The notes: generated by a model not told the origin, from the letters alone. Numbered from the stretch's first letter, positions 41,796 through 51,175 are shown. The stretch is DNA of 64,000 nt from Bacteroidota bacterium (GCA_023393915.1 JAEXBS010000058.1:1-64000); one strand, 5' to 3'. Made by a program: numbers and translations.

Positions 41796-42752
41796 ATGAA
41801 AATCACCGAGCATATTGAAAAGGCTCAAGGCCAAACTTTATTTTCTTTAGAAATTATTCCTCCCACAAAAGGTAGCGGAATTGAGGATTTGTACAAGCAT
41901 ATTGATCCACTCATCGAATTTAAGCCACCCTTTATTGATGTAACTACCTCGAGAGAAGAATATGTTTATTTGGAAAGAGCTGGAGGGCTCATGGAGAGAA
42001 GAATGACCCGCATGCGACCTGGAACGTTAGGGATATGCTCAGCCATCCAGCATAAATATGGAGTTGATACAGTTCCCCACCTACTTTGTGGAGGTTTTAC
42101 CAAGGAAGAAACCGAGTATTTACTTGTGGATTGTCTCTACTTAGGTATCCATAATGTGATGGCTCTAAGAGGGGATGCTCGAAAAGGAGAAGTTCATTTC
42201 CAACCTTCTGAAGGAGGGCATTCTTTGGCTCGTGAACTTGTGGAGCAAATTAATGATATCGGACGAGGGAAATATTTAACTGATCGCGATCGATGCAAAG
42301 ATGAAAATTATTTTTGTGTAGGGGTGGCCGGGTACCCAGAAAAGCATATCGAAGCGCCTTCAATGAAGAAGGACCTCCAAAGACTCAAAGAAAAAGTAGA
42401 GGCAGGGGCGGATTACGTGGTCACTCAAATGTTTTTCGACAATCGGACTTACTTTGATTTTGTGAAAGAGGCACGAGCTCTAGGAATAACCGTACCTATC
42501 ATCCCTGGAATTAAACCTATAGCAATCAAAGGACACTTATCGATGCTTCCTAAGACCTTTAAAATTGATTTGCCGGAGGCCTTAATTAAAGAAGTAGAAA
42601 AAGCCAGTGGAACCAAAGCCGTCCAAGAAATTGGCATTGAATGGGCTATTGCGCAGTGCAAGGAGCTGAAAGAGGCGGGCGTGCCTATTTTGCACTTTTA
42701 TTCCATGGGGAAAAGTGATAACATTCAAAAAATTGCTTCAGCTCTTTTTTAA
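41796..42752 (+). CDS. metF: Methylenetetrahydrofolate reductase
   Basis: FAD-dependent TIM-barrel enzyme that makes 5-methyl-THF, the methyl donor for MetH. The 318 aa product has FSLEIIPPTKG (catalytic Glu region), DVTTSREE, HLLCGGFTKEE, NVMALRGD, FCVGVAGYPEKH and GADYVVTQMFFDN, all family signatures. Last gene of the methionine operon. It converges with the next gene after only 3 bases, with no obvious terminator between them. Confidence 0.97.
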   Translation: MKITEHIEKAQGQTLFSLEIIPPTKGSGIEDLYKHIDPLIEFKPPFIDVTTSREEYVYLERAGGLMERRMTRMRPGTLGICSAIQHKYGVDTVPHLLCGGFTKEETEYLLVDCLYLGIHNVMALRGDARKGEVHFQPSEGGHSLARELVEQINDIGRGKYLTDRDRCKDENYFCVGVAGYPEKHIEAPSMKKDLQRLKEKVEAGADYVVTQMFFDNRTYFDFVKEARALGITVPIIPGIKPIAIKGHLSMLPKTFKIDLPEALIKEVEKASGTKAVQEIGIEWAIAQCKELKEAGVPILHFYSMGKSDNIQKIASALF

Positions 42753-42755
42753 AGT

Positions 42756-43910
42756 TTAAAGAATGGGATGGCGCTTAAATTCAATCGTGCGATCAAACAG
42801 GTAGCGGTAGGTGGTCAATTTCTTAGTAACAGTAGTATCTAAAGCCTCTGCGATTTTGATCATTTTTGGATTGAAATCACCGATCCATTGCATCTCAGTT
42901 ACAAGGAAGTCCGTATGCTTACGCAAGTGCTTAGTGCCTTCCCAGATCATATACCCTTCCACTCCCGTCTTTTGCCATTCAGGGACTACTCCAAAAACAA
43001 TCCCTACCATTTTGGTGTTTTTCTTAAAGCGTTTGTATAATAGAAACTTTAGTTTGTGCCAAAGAGAAAATTTACCATTAAGGTGTTTAAACCATTGGTT
43101 GAGGTCTGGAATGTTGATCCACATTGCAATGGGCTCTTCTTTATGGTATACAAACCAACAGATGTGCTCATTAATCAGCGGCTTCATTTTTAAGAAGATT
43201 TTTAAGGCTTTTTCTTCGGACATTTCTTTTCCTTCTCCATGAGCAGCCCAAGCTTTATTGTATATGAGCGAAAAATCTTTCGCAAAATTTTTAAGTTTTG
43301 CTTTGGTCATAGGCCTAGCCGATAGGTCAGGATTCCGCTGGTGCTTGGCGTGCATAACGGTAAATTTCCTCGAAACTTCCCCATGCACGGGACGAGAAAA
43401 ACACAGCTGATCAAAATAGCCTTTAAAGCCGTAGTTTTCAAATAGGGAAGCGTAGTAGGGAGCATTGTAACTCATGTTGTAGAGCGGAGCTTCAAATCCT
43501 TCTACTAAAACACCCCAAAATTTATCTCTTTCTCCAAAATTAATGCTACCGTCCATGGCTTGCATTCCTTTTTTCTCAAGGAGGTTTTTTGCAAAATCAA
43601 AAATATAGTTTGCTACTTCTTGATCATTAATTGAATCAAAGAAGCCAATTCCCCCAGTTGGAATTTCCTGCTCGTATTTGGGATTAACAAAAACAGCAAC
43701 TTTACCAACCGTTTCACCCTTTTGATTTACAAAAAGAAACCTTTCGCAAAATCCGGATTGAAACAGTTTGTTTTTAGTTGGATCAAAAATAGCTTCAATA
43801 TCTTGATCTAAAGGTCGAATGTAATGAGGGTCGTTTTGGTAGAGTCGTACGGGAAACTCTAAAAATTCTTTTCGGTGACTATCATTTTTAACCGCGACGG
43901 CTTCTATCAT
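42756..43910 (-). CDS. Conserved hypothetical protein, possible GNAT-fold acyltransferase
   Basis: About 384 aa from MIEAVAVKNDSHRKEFLEFP. It looks like a large protein family common in Bacteroidetes, often left unnamed. The first 180 residues have segments reminiscent of an N-acyltransferase (FLEFPVRLYQNDPHYIRP, RFLFVNQKGETVGKVAVF), and the second half a further GNAT-like segment (MVGIVFGVVPEWQKTGVEGYMIWE). The catalytic role is unknown. A longer start at 43949 would overlap the upstream lipoprotein gene, so 43910 is preferred. It forms a probable two-gene unit with that lipoprotein. Confidence 0.7.
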   Translation of the reverse strand: MIEAVAVKNDSHRKEFLEFPVRLYQNDPHYIRPLDQDIEAIFDPTKNKLFQSGFCERFLFVNQKGETVGKVAVFVNPKYEQEIPTGGIGFFDSINDQEVANYIFDFAKNLLEKKGMQAMDGSINFGERDKFWGVLVEGFEAPLYNMSYNAPYYASLFENYGFKGYFDQLCFSRPVHGEVSRKFTVMHAKHQRNPDLSARPMTKAKLKNFAKDFSLIYNKAWAAHGEGKEMSEEKALKIFLKMKPLINEHICWFVYHKEEPIAMWINIPDLNQWFKHLNGKFSLWHKLKFLLYKRFKKNTKMVGIVFGVVPEWQKTGVEGYMIWEGTKHLRKHTDFLVTEMQWIGDFNPKMIKIAEALDTTVTKKLTTYRYLFDRTIEFKRHPIL

Positions 43911-43920
43911 GCTTCCTTTA

Positions 43921-44397
43921 TTAATATTTAGGACAGTGCTGAACTCCAAGATTGATTAGGGTAGTTGACTCCGATCCTACAGTGACGAAAAGTTCAGGAA
44001 TAAGTCCGTAAAGACAGTCTGTAGTCATTTCTTCAAAAGCACCGTTGGGCCCTCTCGCGCTCACTTCTGGACCTGAAAAAAGAAAGGCATTTTCACTGAA
44101 TTTCATTTCTGTAAGCTCGTATGATTTTCCATTAACTAACACGGCACCTTTTTGACTTTCTTGATCGAAATAAAGTATGGTAGTGGATTCATCTTGTTTT
44201 AGTAGAGTTTTTCCAAGTGCTGCCTCTACATCAAGCGTTTGTAAAGGTTCTTGTTGAAGGGCTAGAGTATCCTCATTTACTTGGTTAGTAGAGTCCACAA
44301 GGGCGGAATCTGATGTCGTAGTGTTTTCCACGGAGCCTTCTTTTTTACAGCTGCTTAGCATAAAAAATACAAGAAGAAATAATAAGGTCTTTTCCAT
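43921..44397 (-). CDS. Putative lipoprotein of unknown function
   Basis: 158 aa with a short hydrophobic signal and lipobox MLSSC (Cys17), then a serine/threonine/glutamate-rich linker (residues about 20-55) and a compact domain. I do not recognise the family. It sits 10 bases before the GNAT-like gene and diverges from yicC. The start follows, after 4 bases, a near-consensus TATTTTTA box (44402-44409), so its mRNA may be leaderless. Confidence 0.75.
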   Translation of the reverse strand: MEKTLLFLLVFFMLSSCKKEGSVENTTTSDSALVDSTNQVNEDTLALQQEPLQTLDVEAALGKTLLKQDESTTILYFDQESQKGAVLVNGKSYELTEMKFSENAFLFSGPEVSARGPNGAFEEMTTDCLYGLIPELFVTVGSESTTLINLGVQHCPKY

Positions 44398-44446
44398 TCG
44401 TTAAAAATAAGAAAATTCTCTTAAGTAGCGGTTGTACAAAAAACGG

Positions 44447-44454
44447 TAAATTTG
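44447..44454 (+). promoter_or_regulatory. -7 element of yicC-gmk
   Basis: TAAATTTG, exact TAnnTTTG match, 17 bases before the yicC ATG at 44472. No TTG at the right distance was seen. Confidence 0.55.
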
Positions 44455-44471
44455 CAGCGAAAACGAAGTTT

Positions 44472-45329
44472 ATGATAGTATCTATGACCGGCTTTGGTAG
44501 AGTCGAGGGGGTATACCAAGGAAAAAAAGTAATCGTAGAAATTAAGTCCTTAAATTCCAAGACTATGGATCTAAACATGAGAGTTCCTGTGCGGTATAAG
44601 GAAAAGGAGTACGATATTAGAAAAATCTTAGCCGATCGTATAGTGCGGGGTAAGGTGGACTGTTTTATTAATACAGAAGCTCTAGAAGATCAACCTGAAG
44701 TCAAACTCGCGGAAGGTCTGATTACAGCGTATATGACGGCATTAAAAAAAATAGCTGGAGATGGACCTGAGTTTGAATATCTAAAAATGGCAGTTCGAAT
44801 GCCAGATGCGGTGAGCGCTAAAACGGATTCTTTGCAAGAAGAGGAGTGGGAATTTCTAGTAGACCTTATTCACAAAGCAATTGATAAATTTTCAGAATTT
44901 AGAACTCAGGAAGGAGCTAATCTTTCTATTGAACTATTGCAATCGGTAGATCGCATTCATCAACTGTTAAAAGAAGTAGAGCCCTACGAAGCCGAAAGAC
45001 TAGAAACCGTAAAAGAGCGCTACCAAAATTCACTCAAAGAATTTGAAAAATTAGACGAAACTCGCTTTTACCAAGAGATGGCTTACTACACCGAAAAATT
45101 AGACATATCAGAAGAAAAGGTACGACTGCTTCAACATCTATCTTATTACAAACAGGTAGCAAATGAGGAATCTTTGAACGGTAAAAAATTAGGATTTATT
45201 GCGCAGGAAATGGGTAGAGAGATCAATACCCTTGGTTCTAAGGCTAATCACGCTGCGATTCAAAAGCTCGTGGTGCAAATGAAGGACGATTTGGAAAAAA
45301 TCAAGGAACAAACCCTAAATGTACTTTAA
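44472..45329 (+). CDS. yicC: YicC family endoribonuclease
   Basis: 285 aa cytosolic protein of the YicC/YloC family, described as an endoribonuclease acting in RNA turnover. It starts MIVSMTGFGRVEGVYQGK, has the NSKTMDLNMRVP segment, and ends with the C-terminal signature KLGFIAQEMGREINTLGSKANHAAIQKLVVQMKDDLEKIKEQ, here read in parts (GFIAQEMGREINTLGSKA). It is followed 15 bases later by gmk, a pairing that is widespread in bacteria. Confidence 0.94.
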   Translation: MIVSMTGFGRVEGVYQGKKVIVEIKSLNSKTMDLNMRVPVRYKEKEYDIRKILADRIVRGKVDCFINTEALEDQPEVKLAEGLITAYMTALKKIAGDGPEFEYLKMAVRMPDAVSAKTDSLQEEEWEFLVDLIHKAIDKFSEFRTQEGANLSIELLQSVDRIHQLLKEVEPYEAERLETVKERYQNSLKEFEKLDETRFYQEMAYYTEKLDISEEKVRLLQHLSYYKQVANEESLNGKKLGFIAQEMGREINTLGSKANHAAIQKLVVQMKDDLEKIKEQTLNVL

Positions 45330-45344
45330 GTAAGGATAATTGAT

Positions 45345-45905
45345 ATGGGACAAGTTATTATATTTTCAGCTCCTTCAGGTAGTGGTAAAACCACCTTGGT
45401 TCGTCATGCTTTAAGAGAATTTCCACAATTGGAGTTTTCTATTTCCTGCACAACTAGAAATCCAAGACCTGGTGAAACTAATGCAGTAGACTATTATTTT
45501 ATCACAGCTCAGGAATTCCGTAATAAAATTGAAAACCAAGAATTTGTGGAATACGAAGAGGTCTATACCGATAATTTTTATGGCACCCTAAAAAGTGAGG
45601 TGCAGCGTATTTGGCAAAAGGGAAAAACAGTCATTTTTGATGTCGATGTAAAAGGAGGTATAGCGCTTAAGGAGTATTTTAAAGAAGAGGCCTTAAGTAT
45701 TTTCATTACGGTTCCAAAAATTGAAGATTTGGAACAGCGCTTGATAGATCGTAATACAGATTCTTTAGAAGTCATTCAAACCCGAGTGGAAAAAGCGGCT
45801 TATGAAATGACCTTTAAAAATCAATTTGATCAAATTATCATTAATGAAGATCTTGATCGTGCTAAAAAAGAGGTAGAAGGACTTCTTGAACAATTCATAA
45901 AATAA
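45345..45905 (+). CDS. gmk: Guanylate kinase
   Basis: Phosphorylates GMP to GDP with ATP. The 186 aa product starts MGQVIIFSAPSGSGKTTLVRH with the P-loop GSGKTT, then the GMP-binding residues in SISCTTRNPRPGE and DYYFITAQEF, FVEYEEVYTDNFYGT and DVDVKGG. Length is standard. It is co-transcribed with yicC. Confidence 0.97.
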   Translation: MGQVIIFSAPSGSGKTTLVRHALREFPQLEFSISCTTRNPRPGETNAVDYYFITAQEFRNKIENQEFVEYEEVYTDNFYGTLKSEVQRIWQKGKTVIFDVDVKGGIALKEYFKEEALSIFITVPKIEDLEQRLIDRNTDSLEVIQTRVEKAAYEMTFKNQFDQIIINEDLDRAKKEVEGLLEQFIK

Positions 45906-45933
45906 GTTTAACTTTAAGGAGAATTGAATCCCT

Positions 45934-46953
45934 ATGAGTACAAAAACAATAGACCAAGCTAAAGCAAACCTACCGGTAAAGGGTTTTTTAGATATTAAAG
46001 ACCTTGTGATTCCACAAGGAGAGGAACTAGTGCAAGCCATATTAAAACTCAAAGAAGAGAAAAATGCGGTGATTCTAGCCCATTATTATCAGCCTCCTGC
46101 CATACAGGATATAGCAGATTTCTTAGGAGACTCATTGCAACTGGCCCGCCAAGCTAAAGAAACAACTGCAGATATGATTGCCTTTTGTGGTGTTCATTTT
46201 ATGGCAGAGGCAGCAAAGATCTTAAATCCGACTAAAAAAGTAGTTTTGCCAGATTTACAAGCGGGATGCTCTTTAGCGGACGGCTGTAGTGGAGAAGGTT
46301 TGCGACAAATGCGCGAGCAACATCCCGGAGCTTTGATTGCCACTTACATTAATTGTAATGCAGAAACAAAAGCGGAAAGTGATATTATCGTGACGAGTTC
46401 CAATGCGGAAACGATCATCCAATCTCTTCCAAAAGATCGACCACTGATTTTTGCTCCAGATAAAAACTTAGGTCGCTACCTGATGAAGAAAACGGGTAGA
46501 GAAATGATTTTATGGGACGGTAGTTGTATTGTTCATGAGGCCTTCTCAATGGAACGTATCGCTCAACAGCTCAGTGAGCATCCTAATGCAAAATTAATAG
46601 CCCATCCTGAGAGTGAGACACCGGTGCTCGACTTGGCCCATTTTATTGGATCTACTTCTGCTCTCTTAAATTATGTGGAGACTGACGAAGCTCAGGAATT
46701 TATCGTAGCAACAGAGGAAGGCATTTTGCATGAGATGAGGAAAAGGGCACCGAACAAAACATTAATACCAGCTTTAGTGTTTGATGAAAGTTGTAATTGT
46801 TCGGAATGTTTTTTCATGAAACGCAACACTATGGAAAAGCTTTATCTGTGTATGAAGTATGAACTTCCGGAAATAACAATGGACGAGGAACTTAGAAAAA
46901 AGGCTTTGATTCCCATTGAAAAAATGCTTGAACTCTCCAAAACCGTCAAGTAA
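45934..46953 (+). CDS. nadA: Quinolinate synthase
   Basis: [4Fe-4S] enzyme that condenses iminoaspartate with dihydroxyacetone phosphate in NAD synthesis. The 339 aa product has VILAHYYQPPAIQDIADFLGDS, FCGVHFMAEAAKIL (cluster cysteine), DLQAGCSLADGC, YINCNAETKAESD and SCNCSECFFMKRNTMEKLY with a further cluster cysteine. Placed 28 bases after gmk and 5 bases before folB. L-aspartate oxidase (nadB) and nadC are not in this window. Confidence 0.96.
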   Translation: MSTKTIDQAKANLPVKGFLDIKDLVIPQGEELVQAILKLKEEKNAVILAHYYQPPAIQDIADFLGDSLQLARQAKETTADMIAFCGVHFMAEAAKILNPTKKVVLPDLQAGCSLADGCSGEGLRQMREQHPGALIATYINCNAETKAESDIIVTSSNAETIIQSLPKDRPLIFAPDKNLGRYLMKKTGREMILWDGSCIVHEAFSMERIAQQLSEHPNAKLIAHPESETPVLDLAHFIGSTSALLNYVETDEAQEFIVATEEGILHEMRKRAPNKTLIPALVFDESCNCSECFFMKRNTMEKLYLCMKYELPEITMDEELRKKALIPIEKMLELSKTVK

Positions 46954-46958
46954 ATCAG

Positions 46959-47321
46959 ATGAAATCTCGAATTCGTTTAGAAGATATTAAGATTTATGCT
47001 CATCATGGAGTCTTTGAAGAAGAAACTCAGACAGGGACCTATTACCTGATCAATTTGGAATTAGAAGTTGATCTTGATAAAGCTTCCCACTCTGATGAGC
47101 TAGAGGACACGGTGAATTACGCGCTGGTTAGTGCTATTGTACATGAGGAGATGAAAACTCCTTCTAAGTTATTAGAGCATGTAGCAGGAAGAATACTAAG
47201 ACGTCTTCATCAGGAATTTGCGCAAATTTCTTCCCTTCGCATAGCGATAACTAAAACCAGTCCGCCCATGAAGGGTGAAATGAAGGGAGTCACCATCGAA
47301 TTAGAACAAGCCTTTCATTAG
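46959..47321 (+). CDS. folB: Dihydroneopterin aldolase
   Basis: Cleaves dihydroneopterin in folate biosynthesis. The 120 aa product shows IYAHHGVFEEETQTGTYYLINLE with the catalytic region, DLDKASHSDELEDTVNYA and the LEHVAGRILRRL helix, and ends with a lysine in TKTSPPMKGEMKGVTIE. It follows nadA by 5 bases and ends at a hairpin terminator. Folate genes link loosely to metF and metH. Confidence 0.93.
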   Translation: MKSRIRLEDIKIYAHHGVFEEETQTGTYYLINLELEVDLDKASHSDELEDTVNYALVSAIVHEEMKTPSKLLEHVAGRILRRLHQEFAQISSLRIAITKTSPPMKGEMKGVTIELEQAFH

Positions 47322-47328
47322 TAAATAA

Positions 47329-47368
47329 AAATCCCCTAAGATTAAATTCTTAAGGGATTTACTTTTTT
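47329..47368. terminator. Terminator between folB and the flavin oxidoreductase gene
   Basis: Stem AAATCCCCTAAG / CTTAAGGGATTT (47329-47340 with 47349-47360, one mismatch) followed by T residues, with A residues on the left side; convergent genes could share it. Confidence 0.85.
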
Positions 47369-47378
47369 ATGAAGAGGG

Positions 47379-48380
47379 TTAATTCTCCAAAGCCTTTTGA
47401 GCATTACTTAAAATCTCGTAAGAATGCAATCGAGCCTTGGAATCATAGATTGCGGAATTGACCATGATTTCATCAACATTGAATCGGGTTTGAAATTCTC
47501 GCATTTGATCTTCAACTTCTTTTGGATCTCCGATAAAACTGTATCGCAGTTTGTCTAACAAGTGCGCTCTTTCTTGGGGACTCCAATAACCGTCCATAGA
47601 CTCTACCGGTTTACTATACTTTTTTCTTTCGTTTCTAATCAGACCAAGGAAAGTCATGTAAAGTGTGGAAGCTATTTTTTGGGCTTCTTGGTGGGTGTCT
47701 GCTGCCATTCCATTGACGCACGCAATGGTGTAGGGCGTTTTGCACTGCTCACTAGATTCGAAGCGTTCATGGTAGATTTTAAACGCCATTTCCATCATGT
47801 CGGGAGCAAAATGGGCTGCAAAGGCATAGGGAAGACCTAGTGCTGCAGCAAGATATGCGCTTTCTGTTGAGGAACCAAGAATGAACAGAGGAATATCACT
47901 ACCTTCTCCTGGGATTGCTCGAACTGCGGCATAACTGTTTTCTGAAGAAAAATAGGTCTGTAGTTCGCCGATTTGACGGGGGAATTGTTCATTGATGGTC
48001 ATTGGGTTTCTACCTAAAGCTTTGGCCGTTAATCCGTCGGTTCCTGGAGCTCTTCCTAATCCAAGATCAATACGACCTGGATAGAGTGCCTCAAGGGTTC
48101 CAAATTGCTCTGCAATAACCAAAGAAGAATGATTGGGTAGCATGACTCCTCCAGATCCAATTCGCATTTTTTTTGTACCCGAGGCAATGTAGCCAATAAG
48201 TACCGAAGTAGCAGAGGAGGCGATGCCTTCAAAATTATGGTGTTCAGCTAGCCAATAGCGCTCGAAACCTAATTCTTCAGTGAATTGAGCCAGTTCCAGG
48301 CTTTCTTTAAGAGCGTCACTAACGCTTGCTCCTTCCTTGATAGGTGCTAGGTCTAGGACCGAGAGTTTGAAATTCTTCAT
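47379..48380 (-). CDS. LLM class flavin-dependent oxidoreductase
   Basis: Bacterial-luciferase-like monooxygenase family, 333 aa, TIM barrel. Signatures: LSVLDLAPIKEGASVSDALKE, YWLAEHHNFEGIASSATSVLI (the AEHH motif), RIGSGGVMLPNHSSLVIAEQFGTL, DLGLGRAPGTDG and GSSTESAYLAAALGLPYAF. It uses reduced flavin supplied by a separate reductase. The substrate is unknown. It is monocistronic as far as seen. Confidence 0.92.
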   Translation of the reverse strand: MKNFKLSVLDLAPIKEGASVSDALKESLELAQFTEELGFERYWLAEHHNFEGIASSATSVLIGYIASGTKKMRIGSGGVMLPNHSSLVIAEQFGTLEALYPGRIDLGLGRAPGTDGLTAKALGRNPMTINEQFPRQIGELQTYFSSENSYAAVRAIPGEGSDIPLFILGSSTESAYLAAALGLPYAFAAHFAPDMMEMAFKIYHERFESSEQCKTPYTIACVNGMAADTHQEAQKIASTLYMTFLGLIRNERKKYSKPVESMDGYWSPQERAHLLDKLRYSFIGDPKEVEDQMREFQTRFNVDEIMVNSAIYDSKARLHSYEILSNAQKALEN

Positions 48381-48476
48381 AGGACTAAATATGATCTCAA
48401 TTTACACATTGTTTCTTTGAAGAAAAAGTGGAGTTGATTTATAAAACCAATGAGAGGTATTCTTTTTCAATAACAA

Positions 48477-50600
48477 TTATTGTTGAGAAGTGTAGAAGGA
48501 ATTTAGAAGTCTGATCTCTGCAAATTCAAATTCATCGGGAAGGTTTTTTTTCCACTCCGTTAAATTCCACTCCTTATCTATGGAAAAATGGGATTTGAAT
48601 ATTTCTATTTTTTCTTTCGCGACAATACGTTCCAAGTCGGACATTTCCATTTGTCCGTTTTGAGCGAACTTATCAAAATGACCGTAGAGGGTAGCTTTAA
48701 TCAGTCCCCTTTCCTTAGCAATTTCATTAAGATTTTTGCCTTTTTGAAACAGTTCCCAGGTTAAAAAATGACTGGGCGTTTTCGTAGTCTTCTGATTAAG
48801 ATCTACCTGGCTTTCTTCTGCTAGAAGTTTCTTCTCCAATAGGTGCAGTGACTGAAGCTCTTCCAAGTAGCTTTGCAATTCTTCAATGAAGTCGCGGCTA
48901 AGGGTATTAAAAGCTTTTAGTCCCGCAGTTCCTTTGGTTTTAGAATGCAGTTCTTTAATGGGCTGAAAAAGTTCTTCGAAAACACGTTTGAAGAAGAATT
49001 CGGTTGCGCCTTTCGATTTTAATTCAATCGATTCCCAGTGGAGTTCACCCTCTTGAAATTGCCGTTTCATTTTAGAAATAACCTTGGTGAATTTTCTAAA
49101 TACCTGGTTTAAATGAGTGATTTCCAGTGAGGTTCTTAGCTCTAGGGCTTTAAAGCCTAAAGGATCTAATTTCTTGTTGTCGGAGGATTTTTTTGTCCAT
49201 TTAAGGAATTCTTCTTCTAGCCAGCCAACTTCCAGTTTTTGAATCAATTTAGAGAGTTGGAAATCGTATTTTTCTTTTTCTAGAATTGATTCAATCGGTT
49301 CGCTGAGTTGGGTGTGGTCTTGAAAATCTAATATTCGGTGATCTGAAAAAATAACTTCCGGAGTGATTTGGGATTTTAACACGATTCCCTCTAAGGTTCG
49401 GCAACGAGAAAGAGCTACATATACTTGCCCGGAAGTAAATGATTTTCCCGCATCTATGATCACTTTGTCAAAAGTAAGACCTTGACTTTTATGAATTGTT
49501 ACGGCCCAGGCAAGTCGAATCGGATATTGCTCAAAGGAGCCCAGTACGTCTTCTTTTATATTTTTATCTGTGTCTAAACTGTATTGTTTCTGTTCCCAGA
49601 TTTCTTTCTTTATCGTAAAGGGTTCGAAAGACTCATCCAGTTCTACTGTGATTTCTTCCTCATCAAGCTCTATGATTTTAGCCAATTTTCCATTGAAGTA
49701 TTTTTTGTCTGGACTGGAATCGTTGCGGATAAACATTATTTGAGCTCCCACTTTGAGCTCTAGATTAAGGTCGCAGGGGTATTGGTTTTCTTTGAATTCT
49801 CCATGGATTGAAGCCTCAAAAAAATAGCTCGCTGAAGCAAGCTCCTCGAGTTTTTTTCGGTTAATTTCTTCTGCCATTCGGTTATGAGAGGTCAGGTAAA
49901 CATAAGGCTGGTCCTTAGGGTCAAAATCAGGGATATAACGCTTATTGAGCTCCAGAAAGTCAATCGATGAGCGGTCTGCATCCCGAATGGCATTAAGCAT
50001 TTCAATAAATCGTTGATCGCTTTGACGGTAGACTTTGGTGAGTTCAATGGTCGCCAGATTCATCTCTTTTAGCGCATAAGCACTAAAAAAGAAAGGAGTG
50101 GGGTAATATCGCCCGATTATTTCTGCCTCCCTTACTACTGGGGGTAATTGGTATAAGTCTCCAATAAAAAGGATTTGCACTCCTCCAAAAGGAAGGGAGT
50201 TTCTTCGAACGTAGCGCAGGGCATAGTCCATCATATCCAAGATATCGGCCCGCAGCATAGAGACTTCATCAATAATTAGGAGCTCTAGTTCCCGCAGTAG
50301 TTTTTGTTTATCCTTACGGTAACGAAAGTGAGCCATCAGGTCGCTGATGTTGTTTCCGAGGTTCCCGTCCAACCTCTCGGTAGTGGGTAAGAACGGACGA
50401 AGAGGAAGACCAAAGAAAGAATGGATGGTTACTCCTCCCGCATTGATTGCTGCAATCCCAGTAGGAGCAACAACCACGTGTTTCTTTCGTGTTTTTTCTA
50501 CTAACTTATTTAAAAATGTCGTTTTACCGGTACCTGCTTTTCCTGTTAAAAATACGCTGCGGTGGGTGTGTTCTATTAGCTCGAATAAAGGAAGATCCAT
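48477..50600 (-). CDS. Pif1-like helicase with C-terminal helix-turn-helix domain
   Basis: 707 aa. Superfamily 1B helicase of the Pif1/RecD2 type: Walker A GKAGTGKTTF (20-29), APTGIAAINAGGVTIHSFF, Walker B LLIIDEVSMLRADI, GDLYQLPPVV, YLTSHNRMAEEIN and TIHKSQGLTFDKV. After about residue 430 a long charged region leads to a helix-turn-helix-like domain (GKNLNEIAKERGLIKATLYGHF) of the kind fused to helicases in Bacteroidetes. Its role may be at DNA secondary structures. The start follows a TATTTTTG box by 4 bases, so the mRNA is predicted to be leaderless. Confidence 0.92.
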   Translation of the reverse strand: MDLPLFELIEHTHRSVFLTGKAGTGKTTFLNKLVEKTRKKHVVVAPTGIAAINAGGVTIHSFFGLPLRPFLPTTERLDGNLGNNISDLMAHFRYRKDKQKLLRELELLIIDEVSMLRADILDMMDYALRYVRRNSLPFGGVQILFIGDLYQLPPVVREAEIIGRYYPTPFFFSAYALKEMNLATIELTKVYRQSDQRFIEMLNAIRDADRSSIDFLELNKRYIPDFDPKDQPYVYLTSHNRMAEEINRKKLEELASASYFFEASIHGEFKENQYPCDLNLELKVGAQIMFIRNDSSPDKKYFNGKLAKIIELDEEEITVELDESFEPFTIKKEIWEQKQYSLDTDKNIKEDVLGSFEQYPIRLAWAVTIHKSQGLTFDKVIIDAGKSFTSGQVYVALSRCRTLEGIVLKSQITPEVIFSDHRILDFQDHTQLSEPIESILEKEKYDFQLSKLIQKLEVGWLEEEFLKWTKKSSDNKKLDPLGFKALELRTSLEITHLNQVFRKFTKVISKMKRQFQEGELHWESIELKSKGATEFFFKRVFEELFQPIKELHSKTKGTAGLKAFNTLSRDFIEELQSYLEELQSLHLLEKKLLAEESQVDLNQKTTKTPSHFLTWELFQKGKNLNEIAKERGLIKATLYGHFDKFAQNGQMEMSDLERIVAKEKIEIFKSHFSIDKEWNLTEWKKNLPDEFEFAEIRLLNSFYTSQQ

Positions 50601-50604
50601 TGCT

Positions 50605-50612
50605 CAAAAATA
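50605..50612 (-). promoter_or_regulatory. -7 element of the Pif1-like gene, 4 bases from its start
   Basis: TATTTTTG on the minus strand, exact match, ending 4 bases before the ATG at 50600. This predicts transcription starting at or within a base or two of the start codon. Confidence 0.65.
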
Positions 50613-50689
50613 AGGAAAATTCCGCTGTCACATTATGGCTTGAATCTTGTTTAAATTTTGCTAATTTTAAGCCTTTAATAAGCAGCCTT

Positions 50690-51175
50690 ATGGTCCAAAG
50701 AATTCTTTTTGTCTTACTTCTTTCTTTCATGGTATTCTCTTGTAAAAGCAAATCAGATTTGGAGCAAAGCGATCGTTTGCCCAAAGATGTTGCCTTGCAA
50801 CCTGAACGCGATTATTCCGGAGAACAGTCCGATATGAATATTGAAAAAGACCGAGAGCGACTTCGGGCGATACGGGCTGAAATTGAAGAGAAAATTGCAG
50901 GGATTCGTTGCTCGGATCCTTTAAAATGGAGGATTAGTCCCTTGGGATCGAAACCCTGTGGAGGTCCGGCGTCTTTTATTGCTTATCCGATTGAACTTGA
51001 AGAAGAGCTTTTGCCAAAAATCTCCGATTTTAATCAAAGAAGCTCTAGTTTCAACTTAAAATATGGGATCCTCTCCGATTGTTCTGTGACTCCTGCGCCT
51101 TCAGGAGTTGAGTGTGAAGCAGGCAAGGCGGTGTTAATTTATTCTTCAGCAGGCTCTACGCGTTCTACAATTTAG
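50690..51175 (+). CDS. Putative lipoprotein of unknown function
   Basis: 161 aa from MVQRILFVLLLSFMVFSC, with lipobox FMVFSC (Cys18) after a hydrophobic stretch. The mature part has a charged helical segment (MNIEKDRERLRAIRAEIEEK), then a domain with cysteine residues in GIRCSDPLKWR, GSKPCGGPASF, LSDCSVTP and GVECEAG that may form two disulfides in the periplasm. I do not recognise the family. An in-frame start at 50489 would overlap the helicase gene and place the lipobox internally, so 50690 is chosen. The end overlaps the convergent YihY gene by 11 bases. Confidence 0.8.
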   Translation: MVQRILFVLLLSFMVFSCKSKSDLEQSDRLPKDVALQPERDYSGEQSDMNIEKDRERLRAIRAEIEEKIAGIRCSDPLKWRISPLGSKPCGGPASFIAYPIELEEELLPKISDFNQRSSSFNLKYGILSDCSVTPAPSGVECEAGKAVLIYSSAGSTRSTI

